From contig NZ_JAUTAL010000001.1 in the NCBI RefSeq assembly GCF_030818575.1, forward strand, positions 1,984,001 through 2,048,000: DNA of 64,000 bases, given 5' to 3'. Every line of letters begins with the position of its first letter. The stretch's first letter is position 1. Position numbers and translations under genes: made by a program. The notes under the pieces are model-generated. The model searched no databases. It saw only the letters and a program-made list of their open reading frames with translations, and was not told where the DNA came from. Shown here one piece after another: positions 8,084 through 16,999 of the stretch. The stretch is from Chryseobacterium camelliae. GTDB lineage: Bacteria > Bacteroidota > Bacteroidia > Flavobacteriales > Weeksellaceae.

Positions 8084-10693
8084 TTGTTTCAAATTAATGT
8101 GAATAAAACCACCACATTGCGTGAGAAATATTATACAATCATTATCCTCCTGCTCAGCCAGATGATTGCAGGGCAGATGAAAGTTTCTGCAAAGGTCAGA
8201 GATTCTGATACGCATCTTCCATTAGAGGCTGTTAGTATTATACTGACTAAAAAAAATGATACCCTGGTCGTGCGCAAATTGACTTCTGATAAAAGCGGAC
8301 ATTTTGTTCTCACCGGTGTTTCCGCGGGAAGGTATCAGCTGCATTTCAAAAAACAGGGTTATAAAGAATTGAAATCCAATATTGAAATCCAAAGTTCCGG
8401 CCTTGATTTACCAGATGTATACCTCAGCCTGAAGGAAACCGTTATCGATGAAGTAAAGTTAAAACCAATATCAGTAAAAATACATTCAGATACATTACAA
8501 TATAATGCTACACAATATAAAACTAGGCCTGATGCCCGTACGGAAGATCTTCTCAGGCGCCTGCCGGGAATTTTTGTGGATCATGACAGCAATGTATTGA
8601 TCCGCGGTAAAGAGGTGGAACAGATCCTGGTGAACGGCGAGGCTTTTTTCGGGGATGACAAAAAAAGAGCGATTCAGATGATCCCTGCTAAACTGATTGA
8701 CAACATACAGGTATATTCTTCTGCAAAGAAAGAAAACGGACAGGGCAGTATTCAGGACGAAACCAAAATCACGACCATCAATATCATTACCAAAAAAAAC
8801 AAATCTCTTTTCGGCGACGTACAGGCCGGAGCTGGGCTGGTAAAATGCCACAACCTATCCGGGAACATCAGCACCCTGGATAAAAAGGCCAACTACAGCA
8901 TCGTTGCACAGGATGACAATGCAGGGCTTACGGGAATCGGTACCCATAAGATGCCTTCAGGGAACAGTCCGCGAACTGTACAAAAAAGGCTTGCAGGAAT
9001 TAATATATCCTATTCTAAATCGCCTGCACTCCGGTTTTACGGGAGTACTGAAATTGATGATACAAAGAGCTTTTCCAGGGAATCCAGCAGGCTCCAGACG
9101 CAATTGCCGGGCAACGTGATCCAGTATAACAGTACTGAAACCAGCTCTTCATTACACAATACTTCCTTGCGGTTCAATTATACGCTTAATGCACGGATCG
9201 ACTCACTGACAACCCTGAATGTCAATACCAATATTTTAACAGGCCGCACATTAACCCAGCAAAACAGCCTGTCTCACATCATACAAAATCAACTCCCTAT
9301 CAATACGATCCATAATACCGTGAGCAGTAAACAACGGACAGGAAGTGGTTACCTGAATGCCTATATCAGCAGGAAGTTCAGGAAAAAAGGAAGAAGTATT
9401 TCAGTAGGTTGGTATGGAGGCATCAATCACCTGCAGCAAAACGATACCATCAGAGTATTTTCTATGGATAATCCTGCTTCAACACAGATGAACATAGGCG
9501 AAAACAGGAGCACATCGGTTTCCGTATCGGCAAATTATACAGAACCTGTACATCCATATGGCAGCATGACGGTAAGTTATAGCCTATCCAAAGCGTACAA
9601 CACAAACAGAAGGAATATATTTCAGGAATATCCCGGTTTTTCATCCGTTTTTCTGGAGACAAAAACAACAACTCTGACACAGCAGGCACAAACACGGTAT
9701 ACATATCAACGCGACCGTTATGAAATTTCAGGCGGCCTTAACCTTCAGCAGACAGAACTGGATACCAGGAGCGACCACACCACCAAAAGTATTCAGTTCT
9801 CTCCTGACCTGAGCTTTACTTACAAGCCTAATACCGTACGTTCCTTTATCCTGAATTACCGGAATACGATAACCCCGCCTGCCGGTATTTTGCTACAGCC
9901 CATAATAGACAATACGAATCCATTGTTCATCCGGTATGGAAACCGGGACCTGAAGCCTTCCCTCACCCACTTCCTGGATTTTTCTTATAATACTGTCAAC
10001 AGCAACTCGCAGCCTTTTCTGATCAACCTGAATGCGGTCCTGTACCAGAATGAAATTGTGGAACAGGTTACGGCTGATACGGCCGGCTTCCAGAGTACAA
10101 AGCCTATGAATTTCAGCGGCAATTATCTACTTTCTTTCAATATTTCTAAGTCTGCCGAAATCAAACAAAGCGAAATCAATATGAATTTCAATACCAATGT
10201 GATGTACAGATATTCAGGAAATGTCATCAATGGCGTGGAAAACCACACTAAAATTTCAACGATCCGGGAGACTATTGCAGCATCAAAGACTTTCGGAGAG
10301 TCATTGGATATAAACTTTAATTTTCAGCCCTCGCTGATCATCAGCACCAATACACTCAATGCATCAAAGACATCATTTTTCACCTATACAACAGGGCTTG
10401 ATCTTTCCTGGAGCAATGAAGCTTGGAAGCTGACAGGATACGGATCTCATTCCTATTATGGTCGGTTCAATACCAGCCGTAGCCGGTCTTTTTTTATGGC
10501 CAACCTATTTATTGAACGTAAAATATCCAAACTTCGGCCGTTATATCTGCATCTTGCCTACTACAATATTACCAACTCCAAGGATTATATCAACAGGATC
10601 ATTTCAGGAAATACTCTTCTGGATTCAGCTAAAGAAATGATGCCGTCTTACCTTATGCTCGGCGTCAAATGGAGTATCCTGAAAAACAACTGA
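8084..10693 (+). CDS. TonB-receptor-like outer-membrane beta-barrel protein
   Basis: The 869-residue protein has, in order, a signal segment (about 15-31), a carboxypeptidase-regulatory-like beta-sandwich (about 33-115), a plug-like domain (about 145-235, with LLRRLPGIFVDHDSN and ILVNGEAFFGDDKKRAIQMI) and a long barrel rich in aromatic strands. This is the 'outer membrane protein beta-barrel family' architecture of Bacteroidetes, related to TonB-dependent receptors; the ligand is unknown. No SusD-like partner lies beside it. No in-frame ATG precedes the signal peptide: the start must be TTG 8084, GTG 8099 or TTG 8117. The first in-frame ATG (8161) would cut off the signal peptide. Confidence 0.85.
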   Translation: MFQINVNKTTTLREKYYTIIILLLSQMIAGQMKVSAKVRDSDTHLPLEAVSIILTKKNDTLVVRKLTSDKSGHFVLTGVSAGRYQLHFKKQGYKELKSNIEIQSSGLDLPDVYLSLKETVIDEVKLKPISVKIHSDTLQYNATQYKTRPDARTEDLLRRLPGIFVDHDSNVLIRGKEVEQILVNGEAFFGDDKKRAIQMIPAKLIDNIQVYSSAKKENGQGSIQDETKITTINIITKKNKSLFGDVQAGAGLVKCHNLSGNISTLDKKANYSIVAQDDNAGLTGIGTHKMPSGNSPRTVQKRLAGINISYSKSPALRFYGSTEIDDTKSFSRESSRLQTQLPGNVIQYNSTETSSSLHNTSLRFNYTLNARIDSLTTLNVNTNILTGRTLTQQNSLSHIIQNQLPINTIHNTVSSKQRTGSGYLNAYISRKFRKKGRSISVGWYGGINHLQQNDTIRVFSMDNPASTQMNIGENRSTSVSVSANYTEPVHPYGSMTVSYSLSKAYNTNRRNIFQEYPGFSSVFLETKTTTLTQQAQTRYTYQRDRYEISGGLNLQQTELDTRSDHTTKSIQFSPDLSFTYKPNTVRSFILNYRNTITPPAGILLQPIIDNTNPLFIRYGNRDLKPSLTHFLDFSYNTVNSNSQPFLINLNAVLYQNEIVEQVTADTAGFQSTKPMNFSGNYLLSFNISKSAEIKQSEINMNFNTNVMYRYSGNVINGVENHTKISTIRETIAASKTFGESLDINFNFQPSLIISTNTLNASKTSFFTYTTGLDLSWSNEAWKLTGYGSHSYYGRFNTSRSRSFFMANLFIERKISKLRPLYLHLAYYNITNSKDYINRIISGNTLLDSAKEMMPSYLMLGVKWSILKNN

Positions 10694-10760
10694 AACCAGC
10701 CATTGATTTTTTTGCCATATTAAACCGATAAACCTTCGTTTCTAATTTTATATTCTCGAA

Positions 10761-11040
10761 GGTCAGCAGATTACGAGGACGTCTTTTCATGCATTCTAAA
10801 AATCGTAGATTTTTAAAAACTAATGTGCTCTTCTTATTTTCAAAGCTGGTAACTACAAAAATCTTAAGTGTCAAAAAAAAGACTTTTGTGACTGTTGTGG
10901 TACAATCCTCGCAGATCAGCAGATCAAGCAGATTTTTTCACGCATTAAAAATCTAAGATTTTTAAATACTGATGTGCTCTTTCTGTTTTCAAAGCTGGCT
11001 GCTTAAGATTCTCATGTGTCAAAAAAACTCTTGTGACAGT
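10761..11040 (+). repeat. Two tandem copies of the dispersed intergenic repeat
   Basis: Copy one (10761-10900) and copy two (10909-11040) share the block order: 'GCAGATCAGCAGATCAAGCAG' type lead, CACGCATT or CATGCATT, a small hairpin (AAAATC-GTA-GATTTTT), ATGTGCTCTT, TTTTCAAAGCTGG, CTTAAG and a TGTCAAAAA/TTTTTGTGAC-type end. They fill the gap between the beta-barrel gene and the phosphotransferase remnant; nothing else is seen in 10694-11155. Confidence 0.75.
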
Positions 11041-11155
11041 GACTCTGCTGACATTTGTTTTATATCTATAAATTCCACAGAGTATCCAGATATGTTTGTT
11101 ATCTTTAAGATAATGGTGCTACAGAATTTATAGCAAAACTGTTGCAGACAAAAGA

Positions 11156-11497
11156 CTAATCAATGACATCCCAAGAAATTCCATCAGGCTTTTCCAAACC
11201 TAAGCACTCTACTGCCCATTCTAACTCAATTGCTACAAGTTTTTTGAAAACACTCACTAACCACTTCGGCATAGAGTTTCGTTCACCCAAACGCTTTATG
11301 TGACCTGCACACAAGGCAGGTGCATAATTTGAACCATCTGGCATTATTTTGTAGCGACTTGGGCTGCCTTCTAAATAAAGTGTAGGTAATAATGTTGCAA
11401 GGTCATGATTTTTATTACCTGATGCTGCACAACTCCAATCAACAAAGACAACCTGATTATCTAAAAAACAGATATTGTCACTTCTCATGTCACGCCA
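11156..11497 (-). pseudogene. Aminoglycoside/choline phosphotransferase-like C-terminal remnant
   Basis: The frame reads RDMRSDNICFLDNQVVFVDW and continues NHDLATLLPTLYLEG. This is the catalytic-loop/metal-site region of APH-type kinases (HxDxxxxN, then the FVDWS/IDW metal motif) and the helical tail. The catalytic His is replaced (W-R-D) and an in-frame stop lies three codons before the ATG at 11488, so the entire N-terminal lobe is missing. The junction falls exactly in the 3' end of the adjacent HxlR gene (stop at 11485). It probably arose by deletion. A functional 110-residue protein from the overlapping ATG is unlikely. Confidence 0.65.
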
Positions 11498-11823
11498 TCA
11501 CCAACGTATTCTACACCCCACTGATACAATTGATCAATAATGGGTTCCAGTTTTTTTCCTTTATCGGTAAGCATATATTCAACGGTGGGAGGAACGGTAG
11601 CAAATACTTTTCTGACCACGATGCCGTTGGCTTCCATATTCTTTAATTCCTTAACCAGCATTCTTGTATTGATGCCAGTAACCATGCGCTCTAACTCACT
11701 GAAACGTCTTTTGCCCGGAAAGAGGGCATAAATAATAGACATCGACCATTTTCCTCCAATGATGGTCAGAATTTCCTGAAGCGTACACCGCTCTTTATTT
11801 TTTTTTATTTTTTTTTCGCCCAT
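11485..11823 (-). CDS. HxlR family winged-helix transcriptional regulator
   Basis: This 112-residue protein has the HxlR core: EILTIIGGKWSMSIIYALFP, KRRFSELERMVTGINTRML (recognition region) and LTDKGKKLEPIIDQLYQWG. A cysteine near the N-terminus (CTLQEIL) is at the position where several HxlR/HypR-type proteins sense reactive electrophiles or disulfide stress. It is divergent from the dehydrogenase gene at 11937, the usual arrangement for a repressor and its target. The last residues after WG are encoded next to the junction with a phosphotransferase remnant, so the C-terminus may have been altered. Confidence 0.85.
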   Translation of the reverse strand: MGEKKIKKNKERCTLQEILTIIGGKWSMSIIYALFPGKRRFSELERMVTGINTRMLVKELKNMEANGIVVRKVFATVPPTVEYMLTDKGKKLEPIIDQLYQWGVEYVGDGVT

Positions 11824-11847
11824 ATCTCACTGATTCTGTTTAAAGCT

Positions 11848-11895
11848 TTACTTTTTGGCATTACTATACAATCGTGTAACTACTTGCAAAAGTAA
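11848..11895. promoter_or_regulatory. Inverted repeat, candidate HxlR operator
   Basis: TTACTTTT (11848-11855) and AAAAGTAA (11888-11895) form a wide inverted repeat between the divergent HxlR and dehydrogenase genes, with TGGCA/TTGC extending the similarity inward. A possible promoter for the dehydrogenase (TTG, 20 nt, TTCCTTTG) overlaps the right arm. Confidence 0.4.
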
Positions 11896-11936
11896 AGTAT
11901 TAACTTTTCCTTTGCAACAGATTTAAAAAACAAAAT

Positions 11937-12710
11937 ATGGACTATTCATTAAACGGTAAAGTCGCTTTGGTAACCGGAGGAACCAAAGGCATAGGTAAGG
12001 CTATTGCCGATGCATTGAGGGATATGGGAGCGCAGGTTATTGTCATTGCACGCACTGAGCCAGAAGAAGCACTTAAAGAACAACACTTTATTGCGGCTGA
12101 TCTCACTGAAGCCGGCACTGCTGAAGGGATCAGTAAAAAAGTCATCGAAAAATACGGGCGTATTGACATCATTATCAATAATGCTGGAGCCAACCTGAGC
12201 CCGGGTGGCGGATTCAGCGTACTTGAGGACGAACACTGGATCAATGACTGGCAATTGAATTTCCTTTCGGTGGTACGCATCAACAAAGCCTTCCTTCCTG
12301 CGATGATCGCACAGAAAAACGGAGTCATCATCAATGTTTCCACCAATGCCGCAAAACAGCCGATCTGGGAGATGACCATGTCTTATTCTTCTGCTAAAGC
12401 AGCATTGAATGCTTACAGTAAAGCCCTGGCCAGCGAGCTTGGCCCTCATGGCATCAGAGTAAACGTAGTTTCACCCGGTGTGGTGGAAACTCCTCTGATG
12501 CTTGAATTTATCGACAATATGGCGAAAGCATCTGGTACCAGCAGAGAGGAAGCATTTAAAAAAGTTATGGAAACTGTCAACGTACCTTTAAACCGCATGG
12601 CAGAACCTGAAGAGGTGGCCCGTCTTGTCGCCTTTCTGGTTTCTGACAACGCCACCTATATAACAGGAACTAATTATTCAGTGGATGGAGGTGCTTTGCC
12701 TACGATGTAA
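11937..12710 (+). CDS. Short-chain dehydrogenase/reductase (SDR)
   Basis: This 257-residue classical SDR shows the NAD(P)-binding motif TGGTKGIG (13-20), NNAG (81-84), the catalytic Ser in INVSTN (about 135) and YSSAK (Tyr150, Lys154), and ends with the usual GxxYxVDGG segment. It reduces or oxidises an unknown carbonyl/alcohol in the cytoplasm. Because it is divergent from the HxlR gene it is probably induced by the compound that regulator senses. The fold and length are normal and the ATG at 11937 gives a typical SDR start (MDYSLNGKVALVTGG). Confidence 0.9.
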   Translation: MDYSLNGKVALVTGGTKGIGKAIADALRDMGAQVIVIARTEPEEALKEQHFIAADLTEAGTAEGISKKVIEKYGRIDIIINNAGANLSPGGGFSVLEDEHWINDWQLNFLSVVRINKAFLPAMIAQKNGVIINVSTNAAKQPIWEMTMSYSSAKAALNAYSKALASELGPHGIRVNVVSPGVVETPLMLEFIDNMAKASGTSREEAFKKVMETVNVPLNRMAEPEEVARLVAFLVSDNATYITGTNYSVDGGALPTM

Positions 12711-12872
12711 GCGGTATCATGACTTCTGAATTGCTGTTAGTCAGATTAGTAAACAGCTATTTGGAAACAATGCAATAACAGGTAAATTTATCTAAATTAG
12801 AGGTTATGATAAGACTATTCCGCCTTTATAATAATCCGGGTGCCTGAAGAGGACAGCATTTTTACCATAAAC

Positions 12873-12899
12873 AAAAGAGAACTGAATCAGTTCTCTTTT
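12873..12899. terminator. Bidirectional terminator hairpin
   Basis: AAAAGAGAACTGA and TCAGTTCTCTTTT form a perfect 13-bp inverted repeat with one central base, A-rich before and T-rich after. It sits between the convergent dehydrogenase and the secreted protein gene and can serve both. Confidence 0.85.
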
Positions 12900-12938
12900 C
12901 AATTTTATTACTTCAATATCTATCTAACTATATATGCC

Positions 12939-13433
12939 TCACCTCTGGTTAATTTTCATTCTTAACACGGAATATTGTTCGACACTGAGCAAAATTACCT
13001 GACCCGTCGGTAGTTCTCTGTACAGGTTTTTTGAGGTTATTCCCGATTGCAAAAGCTTTCCATCAACTGAAAATACTTTGTAGGCCTTATCTGACGGAAT
13101 TGATTGAAGATCCTTGGTTACTTCCAATGCAGATAAGGTGGCCGAGTTATAGGTACAGGTCTGGTTACCAAACTGTATGGTGAAATTATTGATATCCAGA
13201 GGCTGGCCCGAGGTGTTGGTCCACGAAGCATAAAATGTATTCGACTGATTCCAGTAGCCGGCATTGACAAACGATAAGTTGTTGATGGTTTTGGGATTTC
13301 CGCTATCCGGAATAGCAGAACTGCTGCTGTACAATAAATAATAAGGATTGCTCTGTGACTTCATGAAATTAGGGCACTGAGATTTTGCACCAGTTCCCAT
13401 TGCTAATGCAATAGCGAAAAATAGATTTTTCAT
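12939..13433 (-). CDS. Small secreted protein with T9SS-sorting-like C-terminus
   Basis: The 164-residue product has a signal peptide (MKNLFFAIALAMGTGAKSQ) and a middle part with paired cysteines (QTCTYN, SQCPNF). The end, YKVFSVDGKLLQSG, LPTGQVILLSV and a basic MKINQR tail, resembles the type A sorting domain of the type IX secretion system (Y-x-hydrophobic, x-D-G-K, LPxGxY). The usual Gly/Tyr in 'LPxGxY' is partly replaced (LPTGQV). Probably exported to the surface by the flavobacterial type IX system, with unknown function. Single-gene unit. Confidence 0.6.
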   Translation of the reverse strand: MKNLFFAIALAMGTGAKSQCPNFMKSQSNPYYLLYSSSSAIPDSGNPKTINNLSFVNAGYWNQSNTFYASWTNTSGQPLDINNFTIQFGNQTCTYNSATLSALEVTKDLQSIPSDKAYKVFSVDGKLLQSGITSKNLYRELPTGQVILLSVEQYSVLRMKINQR

Positions 13434-14030
13434 CTGTTTTTATTTTAATTATAAATGACTGTCAAATGTTCAGGAATGCAATGCCGAATAGGTTTCTAAA
13501 GGCTTCACCGGGGATGATCTGCCATATTTTCATGTTGTATTAAGCCAATGGCTAAAACTATATAACCATCCCATCCATTTAATAATGCGGAGCCTTACAG
13601 GAAAAGTTTCAACCGTTACACTAGTCTCTTGACGCATTCTCTTTGAAAAAGCAGACCAGTTTTAGTGTACGAATATCGTATTCCAGATTTTAGGCTCCGG
13701 TTTTACATCACACCCTTCTTTATATTTTCCTGTGCGCAAAAATCAGGAATACCTTTGTAAAGGGTATCAGTATAAATACTGATTTTTACATTATTAAATA
13801 TTGTACTCCTCCATTGGATCTACCTTTAAATTATATCGATAACAGCCTGCTATGATCTTAATGATGTTATTACAATAAAATCATTATCCATTATGGGAGC
13901 AGCGTCAGTTTAATTGTTCCTGAACTGCCGGATAATTTTCAGCTAGGAATTTTAATTGATAATACACCTGATAATCTTTATTTCGCGATGGCATTTTTGT
14001 TGTAGCTCATGGTACATACATTTGATTCCA
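13434..14030. other. Intergenic stretch, no gene recognised
   Basis: About 600 nt of moderately AT-rich DNA with many short frames. A minus-strand open stretch around 13670-13770 (reading TLYKGIPDFCAQENIKKG) looks slightly protein-like but has no start or family. The plus-strand leader of the following lipoprotein gene must lie in the last 100 nt. Confidence 0.4.
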
Positions 14031-14462
14031 ATGAAAAAATTGATTTTAACAACAGTAGGTATGGTTGTACTATCAGCCTGTAACAAACCTGCTCAGACAA
14101 ACGAAAGTACCGTTAAGAATGAACAGAAAGTGGTGGGTGCCGATAAGGACGACCATGGATGCAAGGCTTCGGCGGGACAGACCTGGAGCGAACTGAAACA
14201 GGATTGCATACAGGTTTTTAATGAAGGGTTCCGGCTGAATCCTGTGGCTCCTAAAAAAGATGCAGCCGTCATCAGTGCATTTGTTTTGATGAGTGATGAC
14301 AAAAGTAAACTGGAGCTTTTTTTACCGGATCAGGCCAATCATACCCTCATCCTGAATAAGTCTGACAAGGGCATGTATCAAAATGACCAGTATCAATATG
14401 ATCCGGTTAAGTCTGTCCTTTACGTTAATGGCGTGGAACAATATAAAGGGAATGTAGAATAA
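14031..14462 (+). CDS. Lipoprotein, unknown function
   Basis: The start was set to ATG 14031 because it begins a lipoprotein signal peptide (MKKLILTTVGMVVLSAC, Cys17); an earlier in-frame ATG at 13956 would place the signal 25 residues inside. The 143-residue product has a polar linker (about 20-40) and a compact domain with two cysteines (DHGCKASAG and KQDCIQVF), which may form a disulfide, followed by strands such as VISAFVLMSDDKSKLELFLP. No known domain recognised, although the pattern is common in Chryseobacterium secretomes. Confidence 0.7.
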   Translation: MKKLILTTVGMVVLSACNKPAQTNESTVKNEQKVVGADKDDHGCKASAGQTWSELKQDCIQVFNEGFRLNPVAPKKDAAVISAFVLMSDDKSKLELFLPDQANHTLILNKSDKGMYQNDQYQYDPVKSVLYVNGVEQYKGNVE

Positions 14463-14490
14463 AGCAGCAAATCCTGATATAACTTTCTGT

Positions 14491-14528
14491 AAAAGCCAGC
14501 CTTATCATATGAATAAGGCTGGCTTTTT
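14491..14528 (+). terminator. Rho-independent terminator after the lipoprotein gene
   Basis: AAAAGCCAGCCTTAT and ATAAGGCTGGCTTTTT form a long stem with a small loop and T-tract, 29 nt after the stop codon. Confidence 0.9.
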
Positions 14529-14651
14529 AATTTATAGTCGCACATCTAGCATCTCCTGATTATCCAGATCTCATAACGGGTTTATCAGTGATGACCATGC
14601 CAATGATACGACGTCTTAAATTCAGTGAAGTTAAAAACAGCCGATAAGTTT

Positions 14652-16646
14652 TTAGTTGGTAAGCATCCTTCCGTTTACCGGCAATACAAATGAGAACGTA
14701 GTGCCTTCGTCCGGGGAACTTTGGACCTCGATAGCACCGCCATGGAGTCCGATAATTTCTTTACAAAGATACAGCCCTATACCGAATCCTGCCACGGAAG
14801 CATTATTGATGTCCTTTACCCGGTAGTACCGCTCAAATATCCGCTGCTGGTCCTCTGCTGAAATTCCCTTCCCCTGATCCCGGACATTAATTTTCAACCG
14901 GTCATCACCGAAGAGATCGTATTCTATAATAATTGATGTTCCCACAGGGGAATATTTCACCGCATTTCCGATCAGGTTATTGAGCACCTGGGCAATCTTT
15001 TCGCGGTCTGCAAGGACTGATCTTGAACCGGAAGGTTTGAAAATAAACTGATGGGTATGGATGGTTGACCGCACTTCATCCTCAATTTCAGAAAACAGTA
15101 ATTGGAAATCAAAAGGTGTTTTATGGATGTGCATCTGACCGGAATCCAGCCTAGAAACATTAAGAAAACCGTTGATCATACTGTTCATGCTGTCCACCTG
15201 CTTCAGAGACTTTTCAAGCGTGTTTTGCTCTACATGGTTTTCTTTCTTTACAGCCATTCTCTGCAAAACCTGCAGATAGGCCTTGAGTGAGGTGAGCGGT
15301 GTTTTAAGTTCATGGCTTACCATTCCCATAAAATCGTCTTTCCGCTCTTCTTCCTTTTTTTGTTCGGTAATATCCCTGAGAGTACCGTTAAGGCTTATCG
15401 GGTCACCCTTCTGATCATAAAATACCCTGCCGTTTGCCTGCAGCAGCCTTACCTTTTTGTCAGTTTTATTCTGAATCCTGTACTCGATAAAATAATTACC
15501 GTCAGACTCTTTGCTAAGGGCGTGTGTAATCGCTGCAATCACCTGATCTCGATCTTCCGGCAGAATGACCTCCAATGCCAGGGACAGATCTAAATTTTCG
15601 TCGAAGGATAAGCCAAACCATGTTTTAAGCAGTGCATTTCCGGAAAAGAGGTTCGTGGAAGGCTGGTAATAGAAGGTAGCGAGTTCACCCGCATCTATGG
15701 CCATAGCCAGCATCTGCTGGTCGTTTTGATTTTTCCGTCTGTCCAGAACCTGCTGGGTGATCTCTTCGAGGATAATGAGCACGCCGGTTATCTCGCCGCT
15801 ATCAGAAAAGATAGGCTGGTATATTGAATTCACGATAGCTTCCCGTAAACCGTCTCTGTGCCACAGCTTCACCAGTAATTCATTATTAACCTTCGGTTTT
15901 CCGGTTCGGTAGACTTCTTTAAGCCACGCATTTACGGGCTGATCCTGCAATTCCGGACGGGCACTTTCATGCGGGTAGCCAATAACTTCCTGCTCCGTGC
16001 GCCCCCATATCTTCAGGATGGCCGGGTTGGCAATTTCTATGATATGCTCGGGACCTTGCAGCATGGTAATTCCAACAGGAGCCTGTTCAATAATTGCCCG
16101 GACATGTTGCCTGCTGTTGGCAAGCAGCTTTACAGAGTCATTGAGCTCTTCATTTGTTGAAGTGAGTTCTTCAAGGGTTGCAGCCATTTCTTCGTTGAGT
16201 GCCTGCTCCCGTTCCTCTTTCTGCTGTATCTTCCGGAGAAATTCCCTGCGTGAGGTCACCTCCAGTGCGGTATTCAGTATACACCATGTTTTTTTATCTT
16301 GGCCTACGAGTGCCTTATATTCATAATCGAAATAATCAAGGGTCTCTTTTCCGTTTTTTATCAGCTTCGCAGGCGCATCGGATACCGAATAGGTTTTGCC
16401 GGAACGCCATACTTCCTGCAATAATTCCAGAAAGGGCTGTCCTTCAAGTTCAGGGATTGCTTCCATCAAAGGCTTTCCTATTACAGAGGCATCTTTACCC
16501 CAAAGATTCAGCATGCCTTCGTTTGCAAACCGTATGATCATATTTTCACCCGAGTAGATAGATGTCGGGGCTGGAGAGGAAGCTAATGCCTGTATGATTA
16601 AGTCCAGGCTGAAATTGTTATCGGACAGGGTTTCTTGGGTAATCAT
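14652..16646 (-). CDS. Multi-PAS sensor histidine kinase
   Basis: This 664-residue kinase has no membrane helix. It contains three PAS-like domains (about 15-130, 180-300 and 312-430), a short coiled coil between the first two (about 138-175), a HisKA domain with the phospho-accepting His445 in FMGMVSHELKTPLTSLKAYL, and a HATPase domain with NNLIGNAVKYS, DQGKGISAEDQQRIF and GFGIGLYLCK. It probably senses a cytoplasmic signal or small ligand. It is an orphan: no response regulator is adjacent. A TATATTTG box (16655-16662, minus strand) lies only about 10 nt before the ATG, so the start position deserves care. Confidence 0.9.
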   Translation of the reverse strand: MITQETLSDNNFSLDLIIQALASSPAPTSIYSGENMIIRFANEGMLNLWGKDASVIGKPLMEAIPELEGQPFLELLQEVWRSGKTYSVSDAPAKLIKNGKETLDYFDYEYKALVGQDKKTWCILNTALEVTSRREFLRKIQQKEEREQALNEEMAATLEELTSTNEELNDSVKLLANSRQHVRAIIEQAPVGITMLQGPEHIIEIANPAILKIWGRTEQEVIGYPHESARPELQDQPVNAWLKEVYRTGKPKVNNELLVKLWHRDGLREAIVNSIYQPIFSDSGEITGVLIILEEITQQVLDRRKNQNDQQMLAMAIDAGELATFYYQPSTNLFSGNALLKTWFGLSFDENLDLSLALEVILPEDRDQVIAAITHALSKESDGNYFIEYRIQNKTDKKVRLLQANGRVFYDQKGDPISLNGTLRDITEQKKEEERKDDFMGMVSHELKTPLTSLKAYLQVLQRMAVKKENHVEQNTLEKSLKQVDSMNSMINGFLNVSRLDSGQMHIHKTPFDFQLLFSEIEDEVRSTIHTHQFIFKPSGSRSVLADREKIAQVLNNLIGNAVKYSPVGTSIIIEYDLFGDDRLKINVRDQGKGISAEDQQRIFERYYRVKDINNASVAGFGIGLYLCKEIIGLHGGAIEVQSSPDEGTTFSFVLPVNGRMLTN

Positions 16647-16999
16647 AAATGCAGCAAATATAAGTAAAAGTACCTGTTTGCCCTAAAACAATGGTATGTG
16701 AAAATGCTAAAATGTTTATAATGAATACCGTCTAAGTAAAGTATTGAGATGATGGGCAGAAAATAATACACCTAAATAAACAATCTGTATTTTTTATCAT
16801 GAAAATTGATTTTTTATTAATCTTTCAAGCTCAATGATCGATAAAACACAACATTCTATAATATTTTTATCAAATTAATAATCATTTAACAACAAAACAG
16901 ATTTTATCACAACACAAAAACAATATATTTGAAATAATAAAACATTTTGGCTCAATTTTTGAATATTCATCAATACACTATACAAATTACATCATATTT
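16647..16999 (+). promoter_or_regulatory. katE: AT-rich catalase upstream region with a TATATTTG box
   Basis: The box TATATTTG at 16924-16931 matches TAnnTTTG, which would start transcription near 16937 and leave a leader of about 60 nt before the katE ATG. The rest of the 350-nt stretch is very AT-rich and holds no frame of interest. A clear -33 TTTG is absent at the ideal distance. Confidence 0.4.

Noticed and set aside
10761..11040. The repeats as tRNA or riboswitch
   Set aside because: No cloverleaf, anticodon or aptamer-like conserved core; placed between genes in various contexts.
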